Of a DNA stretch of 54,664 bases, positions 1 through 8,874 are shown piece after piece. The translations under genes and the position numbers were made by a program. Each line of letters starts with the position of its first letter. Positions within the stretch are counted from its first letter, which is position 1. The notes beneath the pieces were generated by a model. That model was not told the origin of the DNA, did no database searches, and was given only the letters and a program-made list of their open reading frames with translations. The stretch spans positions 1 to 54,664 of the forward strand of contig JAEDDX010000008.1 of the NCBI GenBank assembly GCA_016293615.1, written 5' to 3'. The DNA is from Acetatifactor sp. (GTDB taxonomy: Bacteria; Bacillota; Clostridia; Lachnospirales; Lachnospiraceae).

Positions 1-39
1 ATGCTGCCGCTGTTGCAGCAATTCTTGTAATACGTGCAT
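1..39 (-). CDS. Possible N-terminus of a gene running off the left edge
   Basis: An ATG at 39 on the minus strand opens a frame of 13 codons (MHVLQELLQQRQH) that stays open to the window edge. It is preceded by an A/G-rich stretch (GAAAGAAGAA) that is a poor ribosome binding site. The frame begins 12 bases after the stop of the small broken frame at 51-235, so the two may have been co-transcribed. Too little is visible to name a product, and the frame could be chance. Confidence 0.2.
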   Translation of the reverse strand, partial: MHVLQELLQQRQH

Positions 40-50
40 TTCTTCTTTCT

Positions 51-235
51 TTACGGAGAGCGTACCAGATCCGCCACAACCACATAGTCCATCAAGCCGG
101 CATAGTCCGGGTCAAAGAACAGGGACTCCAAATCAACGCTTTTCTCCCGGTAAAACTCCTTCAGCATCGGGGCAACTTCGTTCCGATATGTGTTCCCGGA
201 ATCTGTCCGTGCATGTATACATCATAATGATCCAA
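51..235 (-). pseudogene. Small gene remnant with apparent single-base frameshift
   Basis: On the minus strand, a frame from a TTG at 235 (or GTG at 259, with AAAGGAG just inside it) reads LDHYDVYMHGQIPG and then hits a stop at 161-163. The next frame takes over near position 190 (GNTYRNEVAPMLKEFYRE) and continues with protein-like composition (DLESLFFDPDYAGLMDY) to a TAA at 51-53. Joined, they would give one acidic protein of about 60 residues. A one-base indel around 185-200 is the simplest reading, whether a real mutation or an assembly error. I do not recognise the family. It lies just downstream of the transglutaminase gene on the same strand. Confidence 0.3.
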
Positions 236-266
236 TCTTGCTATGTCGTCTCCTTTCACGCTGATA

Positions 267-2768
267 TTAGTATCGTATCAGCCTGACTTTTTGATAAATT
301 GTATAACAAAGCTTCGCCTGTTCTTCTGTCATGTCATTCTTTGAAAAGGTGGCCTGCTTTACCACCTGCATGTAGGCATCCCAGGTCTCCTCCGGAATCT
401 CCTGATATCTCTCCTTCAACGCTTTTGCATACTCCGCGTCGGTCGGATGCAGGGAATGAAACCGTCCGCTGCGCCTCATGCCCCGGAAAATCCTGCGGTT
501 GATTCTGCGGATCAGGTGTCTGTACCGCCTTCTTTTCAACTCTCTCTCGACCACACGGTAGTAGGCCCGAATACGATGTCTGATGACCTGAAACAGCAAA
601 AGCAGAATCACAAAACCGACAAACAGTTTTACCGCGACCTTGAGTACTTTCTTGAAAATGTCCCAGAGCATCAGGCTTGCCTGTCCCTGTTCTTCGATAT
701 CGGTCGCTTCGCCTTCCTGTATCCCGGTCAGTTCGCCCGATTCCCCGGACGATTCCTCAGACGGTTCTTCGGACGACTCCTCTGACGGCTCCGATTCCTC
801 CAAGCCTGACGATTCTTCCGCGGAAGACTCTGTCGCACCATCCTCTTCCTCCGGCGTCTGCGCGACCGTTGCAAATTCCGACCCGTATCCCGGCGTCATT
901 TCAACGGGCACCCACCCGATATGCTCAAGGTAAATCTCTGCCCAAGCATGGGCGTCCTCGTCCTTCACAGTCGCTGTGTAAGTTCCCTGCCCGTCCTGTT
1001 TAAACTGATCCGCCGAGAGCATATATCCGGCCGCGTATCTGGCGGGAACCCCCATCTTACGAAGAAGCAGCACGCCTGCAGATGCAAAGTGTACACAATA
1101 ACCGGCCTTTTCCCTGACCAGGAAATGCTCCACGGGGTCCTCTCCCGACCCGATATCCTCCAATTCCAGACTGTAACGATACCTGGAAAGTATTGTCGAC
1201 ACCCGATAGGCAGCCAGAAGGCGTTCCTCGTTGCGTTCTTCGGTGGTATAACGCGGGGTCGGATTGCCAATCTCCCCTGTCAGCCTGCCAAGAACCGGCA
1301 TCGTATCGGGCACATCCAGATATGCCCCGGCCGCATATCGGTCATACCAGTCTATGGCTTCCTCGATGCCATCCGGAAAGGTCCGGTTGGATATTTTGCT
1401 AACCTGCTTTTCAGACAGCCTGTTGCCTGTCAGCCCCCTGACCTCTGATCTGTTGGAAAACAATGCTTTCCTTGCCAGAACATCCCCGCTCAGCTCATCC
1501 TCGGAAAACTCTGATGCGTCCACAAAATAGGGTGCCAGCAGCATATCACTTCGGGCCTCATACCGAAGCTGATATACGGTGGCTTGTACATCCGCAAAGC
1601 CTTCATACACTGCCTGTACCAGTGCCTGCTGCAGGGGAAAGGTGTCGTACCCGGCGTCACTGCACGCCTCCCGAAAGTTCTTCTCATCCTGATTCCATCC
1701 GCCGTCTTCATATACCCCGCCCTGAAAATCCTTCAGATACAGATTCGTTTCGGGGCGTTGCGTTGAGGTAATGGTACAGATTTCTTTGCCGCGAAAGCCG
1801 GGACGACGATTGGAGATTCTCTTCCTGGAGAGATTTGTCACGGTATTGTTTGCTATGTTTGTCACAATAGACGCCGGATCCCCGGCCAGTTCCTTTATCT
1901 TATCCTCCATCCGGGTCTGGAATTCCTTCACCTCGGGACTCTTCTGCAGCATTTTCTCGGAAGGGCCTTTTCCCACGATTGTCACGATTCCAAACACGGC
2001 GAGCAGAAGCGCGACCTCGAGCCCTCGTATCCGTCTGTCGCTTCGTCTGCTCTGCGTATGTCTACGCTCTCCTCCGGCAGGCGTTCCCACCCTGCCGGTA
2101 TGTTCCTCACACACGCCCGTCAAATAAAAGGATACACATATCCAAAACAGACATCGCCAGCCCGGAATGACCCCGATTATCATGGTAGCGATACAGACAA
2201 TCGCAGAAGGAATCAGCCAGACCTTTTTTCGTTTCGTCAGAAAGGACAGATTCTGAATCACAAAAATGGTCAGCATTATCACAAACAGCAGCGCGATTGC
2301 CACGCCCTCCACACTTCCGGAGGACATTCCGAATGAAGTGTTGTAATACCTGTTGATCCTCTGCAGGTAAGTCCAGCCGATGGCCGCCATTCCGTCTGTC
2401 AACAGAAGAGAGTTCCTTCCATAGAACAGCCCGGCACCGACACCGGCTATCATCAGCCCTGCTGCCGCAAGCACAAACCGATGCAGTCTCTCCGCGTCCG
2501 GCTTCAGGCGACTCTCCAGCCAGGGAAACAGCACCTCATAGACGACCTCCAGCACAGCTGTCTCCGCGAGCACAAAAAGCATTCCCCTTATGCCCAGAAT
2601 CATCCCGGTGAACAAATCGGCAACGATGGCAAGCGTCGTATATATGCCTGACACCGCCGTGAAATACAACAGCGTCAGCTGTAGAAGGGCTTCTTTCCCC
2701 GAATATGCAATTATCGCATTCGATGTCTCTGACCATCGAACCGCCTTACCTTTTCGAAACTGTCTCAC
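267..2768 (-). CDS. TgpA-like membrane transglutaminase-domain protein
   Basis: This 833-residue membrane protein is last in a MoxR / DUF58 / transglutaminase operon. The N-terminal ~245 residues hold about six or seven hydrophobic segments, with another at ~247-265. A large region predicted to lie outside follows and contains a transglutaminase-like core. Its catalytic residues are Cys558 (in GYCVHFASAG) and His607 (in DEDAHAWAEIYL), and Glu623 (GWVPVEMTPG) stands in the usual Asp place. A Ser/Glu-rich low-complexity linker (~635-690), one transmembrane helix (~705-730) and a basic cytoplasmic tail complete it. The start codon is GTG, with GAGGAG seven bases upstream and 12 bases after the DUF58 stop. 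TgpA-type proteins are thought to act on cell-surface proteins or peptides, but the substrate here is unknown. Confidence 0.85.
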   Translation of the reverse strand: MRQFRKGKAVRWSETSNAIIAYSGKEALLQLTLLYFTAVSGIYTTLAIVADLFTGMILGIRGMLFVLAETAVLEVVYEVLFPWLESRLKPDAERLHRFVLAAAGLMIAGVGAGLFYGRNSLLLTDGMAAIGWTYLQRINRYYNTSFGMSSGSVEGVAIALLFVIMLTIFVIQNLSFLTKRKKVWLIPSAIVCIATMIIGVIPGWRCLFWICVSFYLTGVCEEHTGRVGTPAGGERRHTQSRRSDRRIRGLEVALLLAVFGIVTIVGKGPSEKMLQKSPEVKEFQTRMEDKIKELAGDPASIVTNIANNTVTNLSRKRISNRRPGFRGKEICTITSTQRPETNLYLKDFQGGVYEDGGWNQDEKNFREACSDAGYDTFPLQQALVQAVYEGFADVQATVYQLRYEARSDMLLAPYFVDASEFSEDELSGDVLARKALFSNRSEVRGLTGNRLSEKQVSKISNRTFPDGIEEAIDWYDRYAAGAYLDVPDTMPVLGRLTGEIGNPTPRYTTEERNEERLLAAYRVSTILSRYRYSLELEDIGSGEDPVEHFLVREKAGYCVHFASAGVLLLRKMGVPARYAAGYMLSADQFKQDGQGTYTATVKDEDAHAWAEIYLEHIGWVPVEMTPGYGSEFATVAQTPEEEDGATESSAEESSGLEESEPSEESSEEPSEESSGESGELTGIQEGEATDIEEQGQASLMLWDIFKKVLKVAVKLFVGFVILLLLFQVIRHRIRAYYRVVERELKRRRYRHLIRRINRRIFRGMRRSGRFHSLHPTDAEYAKALKERYQEIPEETWDAYMQVVKQATFSKNDMTEEQAKLCYTIYQKVRLIRY

Positions 2769-2780
2769 TTCCGCTCCTCG

Positions 2781-3833
2781 TCAATTCATAATCAGTTCCA
2801 TATGCTCCGTATCCTCGATGCGGGCATCATCCAGATACAGCTTACCGTCCTCCAGCAAAATCTCATGCAGATAATGCTCGCCCCGGTATTTCTCATAATA
2901 CCTATCCTCTATGTCCTGCATCTCCTCCGGCGCCCTGTCCTGCATAAACGCTGTCAAAAACAGGTAAAAACTCTCCTCATCGTCCACCCTCGTCCGAATC
3001 AGATCCTTGTCGGACATGCTCTTCCAGACACAAAAATGCGGGCACCCCGCATCCATCATGGAGAAGGACAGCGAAGCCACAAGCTCCAGCATGGCTCCCT
3101 CTTCCTTTGTATTGGAATTCAGGAAACAAACGACCGGACAGGCCTTGGGAAGACTGCGTTCCCGCACCATCAGCTCGTCCGTCTTCGCAGACAGTTTCCA
3201 ATGCACCGTAGGCAGCTTATCTCCGTCACGAAACTCTCTCACTCCGAAGGTCTCCGCCGGATCGTAACCGGGGCGAAGCTCGTCATAGACATCCGCATCT
3301 GCAAAGAATAGAGAGACCCTCTCCCCGATGCTGACGGGAATCTCCCGAATCTTTGGCATTACCATCGCACTGGCACACCCCTCAAGCTTTTTCTCCGCAT
3401 AGAAAAGACCCGACATATCATAGACCCGCACTTTTTTCAGGCGAAAATCATAACAGCCGGGCGCCTGAATCGTCAGGCCGAACTGATAAGCAGACTTACC
3501 TGCCGGCACCGAGGCAATGGTCAGAAAGGTTTTGGACGGTCTCTTTTTCATGTTGTTGCCATACTCCACCAGAACCTTAACCTTGCGGTATCCTGTCCTT
3601 TTCACATGCGCAACGGTCAGCTTCGTATGGAACTCCCGGTTTCTCTGTGCGATCGAGACCGGCATCTCGATCCATACCTTGAGCTGTCTGAGATCCTTTC
3701 TCAGGTAGCAGACGGCAAGCATCAAAAGAACTGCTTCGACCAGGCAAAGCAGTAACAGTGAACTACTTTCAAAGATGAGTGCAAGATAGAGCAGTACAAA
3801 AAACAGACAGCTCCCCCAAATAAAGCTAGTCAC
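2781..3833 (-). CDS. DUF58 domain protein
   Basis: A 350-residue protein with two N-terminal hydrophobic segments (~5-45), a beta-rich middle and the DUF58 signature around residues 190-230 (RPGYDPAETFGVREFRDGD followed by HWKLSAKTDELMVRE). DUF58 proteins resemble von Willebrand A domains and almost always travel with MoxR ATPases, which are thought to remodel or chaperone them. The start is GTG at 3833, with GGAAAGGGCGG upstream. It overlaps the end of the MoxR gene by eight bases, so the two are probably translationally coupled. The transglutaminase gene follows after 12 bases. The family is clear; the molecular job is unknown. Confidence 0.85.
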   Translation of the reverse strand: MTSFIWGSCLFFVLLYLALIFESSSLLLLCLVEAVLLMLAVCYLRKDLRQLKVWIEMPVSIAQRNREFHTKLTVAHVKRTGYRKVKVLVEYGNNMKKRPSKTFLTIASVPAGKSAYQFGLTIQAPGCYDFRLKKVRVYDMSGLFYAEKKLEGCASAMVMPKIREIPVSIGERVSLFFADADVYDELRPGYDPAETFGVREFRDGDKLPTVHWKLSAKTDELMVRERSLPKACPVVCFLNSNTKEEGAMLELVASLSFSMMDAGCPHFCVWKSMSDKDLIRTRVDDEESFYLFLTAFMQDRAPEEMQDIEDRYYEKYRGEHYLHEILLEDGKLYLDDARIEDTEHMELIMN

Positions 3834-4791
3834 GATAATCCGCCCTTTCCATGTAGGATGCAGGCTGCTTTACACCTGTCAGTATCTCCTTTAACACCGC
3901 CTCGGGCGTCACATGGGAGACTCTTGCTTTCGTGTTCAGAACGATTCTGTGCTTTGCCACATCGACAAAGACATCCTCGACATCCTCCGGCATCACGAAG
4001 TTTCTTCCCTGCAGAAATGCCCACGCCTTCACCATACGCGTGCAGGCGATGGTTCCTCTGGGGCTGACACCCAGTTCGATATAAGGATTCTCTCTGGTGG
4101 AGGACATCAGTTTCACAATGTAGGCATAGATATTGTTATGTACGAAGACCTCCTCTACCTCTTCCTTGAGGGCAATCAGCTCGTCGGCGCTTATCACCTT
4201 CTCCACTTCACTTAAGCTCCTTGTGCTTGAACGGCCCTTCGCAATGGCGATCTCGCTCCTCGCATCCGGATATCCCATACTCATGCAGATCATAAAACGG
4301 TCCAGCTGGGATTCCGGCAAAATCTGGGTTCCCGCACTTCCTTTCGGATTCTGCGTGGCCATGACGATAAAAGGCTCCGGGACAGCCCTCGTCACGCCGT
4401 CCACAGACACCATTGCCTCCTCCATGACCTCTAAAAGCGCCGACTGTGTCTTCGGAGAGGTTCGGTTGATCTCATCCGCCAGAAACAGATTACACATAAT
4501 ACTGCCCGGATGATAGGTAAAAATACCCTGCTCCTTGCGGTACATATTAAAGCCCAGAATATCCGCAGGCATGACATCCGGCGTAAACTGTACACGATTG
4601 TTCTGCAGCGCCATCGCCCTGGAAAACGCGGTCGCCAGAGTCGTCTTCCCCACACCCGGCACATCCTCAATTAAAATATGACCGCCTGCCAGAATTGCGG
4701 CGAACGCCTTCATCACACAATCATCCTTACCGGTGACGGCTTTTTTCACTTCTTCTATGACCTTCCCGGCCTTCTCGTATCCCCTTGTCAT
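3826..4791 (-). CDS. MoxR-family AAA+ ATPase
   Basis: A 321-residue AAA+ ATPase of the MoxR class. The Walker A (GVGKTTLA, ~47-54) follows the typical HILIEDVPG lead-in. Walker B is LFLADEINR, sensor 1 lies in VMATQNPKGSAG, and the C-terminal lid includes SPRGTIACTRMVKAWA. MoxR ATPases act as chaperones for von Willebrand-like partners, and here the partner would be the overlapping DUF58 protein. The ATG at 4791 has AGGGGG seven bases upstream. That site lies in one arm of a perfect 16-bp stem (4796-4849), so translation may depend on RNA folding. It is first in the operon moxR-DUF58-transglutaminase. Confidence 0.9.
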   Translation of the reverse strand: MTRGYEKAGKVIEEVKKAVTGKDDCVMKAFAAILAGGHILIEDVPGVGKTTLATAFSRAMALQNNRVQFTPDVMPADILGFNMYRKEQGIFTYHPGSIMCNLFLADEINRTSPKTQSALLEVMEEAMVSVDGVTRAVPEPFIVMATQNPKGSAGTQILPESQLDRFMICMSMGYPDARSEIAIAKGRSSTRSLSEVEKVISADELIALKEEVEEVFVHNNIYAYIVKLMSSTRENPYIELGVSPRGTIACTRMVKAWAFLQGRNFVMPEDVEDVFVDVAKHRIVLNTKARVSHVTPEAVLKEILTGVKQPASYMERADYRD

Positions 4792-4795
4792 AACA

Positions 4796-4849
4796 ATGCC
4801 CCCTGTTTTCTAATATCGCAATTAAATGATAACAGAAAACAGGGGGCAT
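4796..4849 (-). promoter_or_regulatory. Perfect 16-bp stem-loop burying the moxR Shine-Dalgarno
   Basis: Bases 4796-4811 and 4834-4849 are exact reverse complements, separated by a 22-base AT-rich loop. On the minus strand the element lies between the ABC-transporter stop (4874) and the MoxR start (4791), and its 3' arm contains the AGGGGG that precedes the MoxR ATG. The loop carries TGTTATCAT, which fits an extended -10 element. A transcript starting near the loop would lack the 5' arm and leave the ribosome site open, while read-through from the ABC genes would close it. No U-run follows, so it is a poor intrinsic terminator. Confidence 0.55.
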
Positions 4850-4873
4850 GTGTTTTAAGAATTTTTTAAGTTT

Positions 4874-6703
4874 CTACACTGCTATGTATGCGCCGGCCTG
4901 CACCTTCCACATCTGCGCATACTTGCCGTTTTTGCGAAGTAGCTCCTCATGCGTTCCCTGCTCCACAATCCGACCGTTCTCCAGCATAATGATGCGGTCA
5001 GCCAGTCTTGTGGTCGAGAGTCGGTGCGAGATAAAGATGACCGACTTGTCCCGGGTTGCCGTCAGCATCGCGTGATTCAGCTGATACTCCGCGATCGGGT
5101 CGAGCGCACTGGAGGGCTCATCCAGTATCATCAGACCGGCGTCCTTGTAAAAGACTCTCGCAATGGCAAGCTTCTGGCTCTCACCGCCGGACAGATTCAC
5201 CCCATCCTTCGCAAACTCTGTCGTCAGCTGCGTATCAAGACCTGCCGGGAGCCTGTCCACTCTGTGGATCAACCCGCTGTCTGTCAGCGCCTGGCGGATT
5301 TTCTTCTCATCGCAGCATGCGTCCACATTCAATATGACATTTTCCCTGACATTTCCGCCAAAGATCTTGAAATCCTGGAAGACGGTACCGATGGTATCGC
5401 GGTATTGTTTTACATCATACCTGCGGATATCCATTCCGTCAGCCAGTATCTGACCTCCCTTTACATCGTACAGCCGCATCAAAAGCTTCACGAGCGTCGT
5501 CTTTCCGGCTCCGTTATAGCCAACCAGCGCAATCTTCTCTCCGGGCCTAATATGTAAGTCAATGTCCGAAAGCAGCATCTCTTCGCTCTCGCCGTAGGCA
5601 AAGGAAACCTTCCTAAGCTCCATCTCCTTCGCCTTCGCGGAAGGAACCAGCCCTTCCTCGGACACAATCTGCGGTTCGTAGGCCAGAAACTTCCTGATTT
5701 TGCTCACATAGAGACTGGTCTCACTCGCAAACGGATATACATCCGTGAAGATTCTCATACCTTCCTTGAGTCGGCCGAAGGAATTGTACAAAATCGCAAC
5801 CGTGCTGAAGGACAACGCGCCGCGCACTGCTGCCTGGAATACCAGATAGGAGATGTAGAGCACATCGCCGAAAAATGCATTGCTGACATATCTGCGCAGA
5901 AATCCCAGCGCAAACTTTTTCCGGGCATACTTTTTCTCCACGCGGTACACCTCATCGTTTGCCTCCTCGAAGCGCTCAAACAAAATGTCAGAGACCTCCG
6001 GATTGAGACGAATCTCCTTCGCGTAATCGCTCAAATAAAAGATTCTCTTCACATAGTCCCTCTTTCTGGAAAAAGGCAGACCTTCTATCCGCACCAGGTA
6101 ATTCATCTTGTTGTATAACTGATTGAATACAAACGACAGGACAAACGATACCGCAACGAACACAATGGACACCTTGTCCCGCATCAGGAAGTAAATTCCT
6201 GTGGATACAAACACTGTGATACCGGAAATCGTATTCTGGATAAACTGGATCCCTCTGTCGATCTGCTTATCCACCTCGGAGATCGCAAGCACCTGCTCAT
6301 TGTAAAACTCCGGGTTGTCGTAGCAGGCAAGATCCAGCTCCTTTGCCTTCTCATACAGCAGCATCTTAATGCTTTCCCGAATCTTCGGGCGCTCCTTCTC
6401 TCCCAGATAATCGCCCACAAACACGGTAAATACCATGCCCAGCGTGATGCAGCCCGCGAGAATCAGTATCACTGTCGCCACCCTGCGAAAAGGATAGCCG
6501 AACTCAGCAGCCTCCAGCACATAGCCGATGCCGACCGTGTGCTCGAAGAAAATGGACAGCTGCCCCCGCATGGCCTCCAGCGCCATAAAAATCATATAGG
6601 ACGGGGAAGCCTGAAACATCAGCTTTAACAGAAAGAAGTTATTGCCGAATACTTCCTTTACCGTCTGTTTTGTCTTTTCTTTTTCGGTAGTTTTCCGGCT
6701 CAC
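4874..6703 (-). CDS. ABC transporter, fused permease and ATPase (second of pair)
   Basis: A 609-residue half-transporter. The N-terminal ~330 residues form a type I exporter membrane domain with several hydrophobic segments. The nucleotide-binding domain follows, with Walker A GYNGAGKTT (~396), signature LSGGESQK, Walker B LMILDEPSSALD and the switch histidine in FISHRLS. The GTG start at 6703 overlaps the preceding gene's TGA (GTGA) and has GGAGGTG upstream, so it is translationally coupled to the partner half-transporter. The two probably form a heterodimeric exporter. Such pairs export peptides or lipids or confer drug resistance, and nothing nearby shows the substrate. Confidence 0.88.
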   Translation of the reverse strand: MSRKTTEKEKTKQTVKEVFGNNFFLLKLMFQASPSYMIFMALEAMRGQLSIFFEHTVGIGYVLEAAEFGYPFRRVATVILILAGCITLGMVFTVFVGDYLGEKERPKIRESIKMLLYEKAKELDLACYDNPEFYNEQVLAISEVDKQIDRGIQFIQNTISGITVFVSTGIYFLMRDKVSIVFVAVSFVLSFVFNQLYNKMNYLVRIEGLPFSRKRDYVKRIFYLSDYAKEIRLNPEVSDILFERFEEANDEVYRVEKKYARKKFALGFLRRYVSNAFFGDVLYISYLVFQAAVRGALSFSTVAILYNSFGRLKEGMRIFTDVYPFASETSLYVSKIRKFLAYEPQIVSEEGLVPSAKAKEMELRKVSFAYGESEEMLLSDIDLHIRPGEKIALVGYNGAGKTTLVKLLMRLYDVKGGQILADGMDIRRYDVKQYRDTIGTVFQDFKIFGGNVRENVILNVDACCDEKKIRQALTDSGLIHRVDRLPAGLDTQLTTEFAKDGVNLSGGESQKLAIARVFYKDAGLMILDEPSSALDPIAEYQLNHAMLTATRDKSVIFISHRLSTTRLADRIIMLENGRIVEQGTHEELLRKNGKYAQMWKVQAGAYIAV

Positions 6704-8526
6704 AGCTTCACCTCCTCTTCATTCTCCAGCGCCAGATAATTCATGGCCTGTTTCTTATACATCGCAGCATACTTACCGTTTGCCGCGATCAGCTCGTTGT
6801 GTGTTCCCTCCTCGATCAGATGACCCTTCTCCAGCATGAAGACCTTGTCACAATTCTTGACGGAGGAAAGCCTGTGGGAAATAAACAGCATCGTATGATC
6901 CTTTCCTTCCTTCATGATGCTTTGGAACAACTCATACTCTGCAATCGGGTCGAGCGCACTCGACGGCTCGTCGAAGATCTTCATCGGGGCATCCTTCACA
7001 AAGGTTCTCGCTACCGCTATCTTCTGACTCTGCCCGCCGGATAGCACCACACCATCCTCGTCGAATTCCTTCGTCATCATCGTGTCGATCCCGTCCTTAA
7101 GGGATTCCACCTTCTCATATACGCCGGCACGCTTCAGCGCCTTGACCACCAGCTCCGCCTCATTGTCATAATGCCTGCCCATCAGGACATTCTCGCGGAT
7201 CGTCATACCGAAAATCATGAAGTCCTGGAAGGTCGTTGCAAACAGCTCGCGGTAAGCCTTCAGGTTATAAGTCCTGATATCCTTGCCGTTGTATAAAATC
7301 ACGCCGTCTGTGGGGTCATACAGACGAAGCAGAAGCTTGATGATGGTTGTCTTGCCGGCTCCGTTGTGTCCTACCAGCGCCGCCGTCTGCCCTCTGGTGA
7401 TTGCAAACGACAAGTCCTGAATGGTGCCTTCGTCCTGATAGGAAAAGCTGACATTCCGAAACTCCAGACTCTCGAAGACCTTGTCCGGCAGCTCACCGTC
7501 CTGATCCTGCGGAATCTTCTCCTCATACTCCAGGAAATTACGAAGGTTATTGATAAACACACCGTTTTTCAAAATTTCCATGATGTTTTCAAAGACTCTG
7601 ATCAAAATCCAGGTCATGGCAACCATAAGGCTCGTCATAATGGTCAACTGCGCCAGAGTGATCGAACCGGTCACCTGTTTTCTGTAAATCGCATAGATCA
7701 ACACGCCCTCGAAAATCACCGTAAATGTAAACGTAATTCTCCAGAAATTCAGGCTCGCATTCGCGAAAGCGTATTTCACGGCGATTTTCACATTGTTGAG
7801 CGTCGCTTCATGATACTGCTTCTTCATCAGGGCAAATACTTCCGACAGCCTGATTTCCTTTGCGCCATCCGGCAGATACATCATACGGCTGACATAATTG
7901 AGCACCTTCTCGTTCGGCGCCTGTTCCTGATAACGCTTGAACTCGTACTGATTCTTCAGGTTTCCGAACACAAAATTGCCAATCAGAGGTGAAATAATGA
8001 ACAGAATTGCATAATGGTCGATCTCATACATAAACCAGAACACCACTACCGCACTGACGGAACCGATGATCGTACCCAACAGTCCGCGGACAATTGCAGT
8101 CACCTTCTCCTCCGCGCCGTCCATTGCCATCGTATAGCGATTATAGAAATCCGAATCCTCATAACAGCGAAGCTCCACATTTCTCGCCTTCTCATACAAT
8201 TTCCTGTAGATGCCGCCGAATAAACGGTTCGTCTCCAACGGATACACCACATTTTCCACATAGTTACTGTAGACGGAGCAGGCACAGAATACCGCGCCGC
8301 TGATTAAGATAAAGCTCAGAATCGGTCCAAAACCCACCCCTTGATCCAGCGAATCTACAATTTTTCTCATAAAAACACCGTCGAAAAACACCCACTCAAA
8401 ATATCCCACCAGCCATAGGAAAAATGAATGAATCATGATGCTTTTACTGATAGACATGCAAAGCTTCACCGCATATCCGACATTTTTCATTGTCTGTCCG
8501 AAAGACAGCTTCTCCTTTTTATCCAT
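6700..8526 (-). CDS. ABC transporter, fused permease and ATPase (first of pair)
   Basis: About 608 residues, with the same architecture as its neighbour: an exporter-type membrane domain, then an ATPase with Walker A GHNGAGKTT, signature LSGGQSQK, Walker B MKIFDEPSSALD and FISHRLS. I prefer the ATG at 8526. An in-frame TTG at 8535 is also possible, but it lies only two bases from GGGGAG. The gene is preceded by an unusual structured leader of nearly 400 bases and overlaps the second ABC gene by four bases. Together they probably encode a heterodimeric exporter of unknown substrate. Confidence 0.87.
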   Translation of the reverse strand: MDKKEKLSFGQTMKNVGYAVKLCMSISKSIMIHSFFLWLVGYFEWVFFDGVFMRKIVDSLDQGVGFGPILSFILISGAVFCACSVYSNYVENVVYPLETNRLFGGIYRKLYEKARNVELRCYEDSDFYNRYTMAMDGAEEKVTAIVRGLLGTIIGSVSAVVVFWFMYEIDHYAILFIISPLIGNFVFGNLKNQYEFKRYQEQAPNEKVLNYVSRMMYLPDGAKEIRLSEVFALMKKQYHEATLNNVKIAVKYAFANASLNFWRITFTFTVIFEGVLIYAIYRKQVTGSITLAQLTIMTSLMVAMTWILIRVFENIMEILKNGVFINNLRNFLEYEEKIPQDQDGELPDKVFESLEFRNVSFSYQDEGTIQDLSFAITRGQTAALVGHNGAGKTTIIKLLLRLYDPTDGVILYNGKDIRTYNLKAYRELFATTFQDFMIFGMTIRENVLMGRHYDNEAELVVKALKRAGVYEKVESLKDGIDTMMTKEFDEDGVVLSGGQSQKIAVARTFVKDAPMKIFDEPSSALDPIAEYELFQSIMKEGKDHTMLFISHRLSSVKNCDKVFMLEKGHLIEEGTHNELIAANGKYAAMYKKQAMNYLALENEEEVKL

Positions 8527-8563
8527 GTTAGGCAAATCTCCCCTCTCTGCTTACAACACGCCC

Positions 8564-8758
8564 GGGCGAAGTCGGCTTCGCCCTGCGCTCCGTTTTCCTG
8601 CTGAACCATTCATAAGTGCCTTCAGCTTCGCTGAAGCCGCCACTTCGTGGCTTGTGCACTTATTTCATGCATGTTCAGGTGAAAACAAATGTCTTCGCTC
8701 CGCTCAGCCGCTTGTTTTCCTGCTGAACATGCAAAATGCCGCGGCAATCGCCGCGGCA
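8564..8758. repeat. Cluster of palindromic stem-loops in the ABC leader
   Basis: Five inverted repeats are packed into about 200 bases. The first is GGGCGAAG/CTTCGCCC at 8564-8583. A three-way element follows, closed by ATAAGTGC/GCACTTAT (8612-8663), with two inner TTC-loop hairpins (8620-8636 and 8639-8651). A long stem pairs 8669-8688 with 8712-8732 around a small internal loop, and TGCCGCGGC/GCCGCGGCA lies at 8737-8758. The motif TTTTCCTGCTGAAC occurs directly twice, near 8593 and 8715. This looks like a miniature palindromic intergenic element or a folded mRNA leader. No transposase or coding function is visible. Confidence 0.6.
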
Positions 8759-8874
8759 CAGAAAAACACCCTATTCACACAACAAAACACTGTTTTTATG
8801 TATGTTATCTGTTCCCCTCCGAGGCAATTACCCATATTCTGTTTGTCATGTTCTTTCTGATCGTCATGTTTCAT
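8704..8874 (-). CDS. Possible 56-residue Cys-rich membrane peptide
   Basis: An open frame of 56 codons starts at ATG 8874 on the minus strand. Its N-terminus is charged (MKHDDQKEHDKQN). A hydrophobic stretch at ~28-50 contains VFFCAAAIAAAFCMF, and five cysteines are scattered through the peptide. A strong AAAGGAGG lies upstream but only two bases from this ATG, which is too close for efficient initiation. The 3' end is made by the palindromic elements, which may explain the Ala run. It may be chance or a small membrane protein; I cannot identify it. Confidence 0.2.
   Translation of the reverse strand: MKHDDQKEHDKQNMGNCLGGEQITYIKTVFCCVNRVFFCAAAIAAAFCMFSRKTSG
8805..8867 (-). CDS. Possible 20-residue leader peptide
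   Basis: An ATG at 8867 lies nine bases after a strong AAAGGAGG (8877-8884) and opens a 20-codon frame (MTIRKNMTNR... ending SEGNR) that stops at 8805. The ribosome site is better placed for this ATG than for the overlapping 56-codon frame at 8874. It sits at the 5' end of the putative ABC-transporter leader, so it could be a regulatory upstream ORF controlling folding of the downstream palindromes. No antibiotic-type stalling motif is recognisable. Confidence 0.25.
   Translation of the reverse strand: MTIRKNMTNRIWVIASEGNR

Noticed and set aside
8435..8860. 141-codon plus-strand frame near the ABC leader
   Set aside because: It runs over the palindromes and opposite the ABC gene, with no ribosome site.
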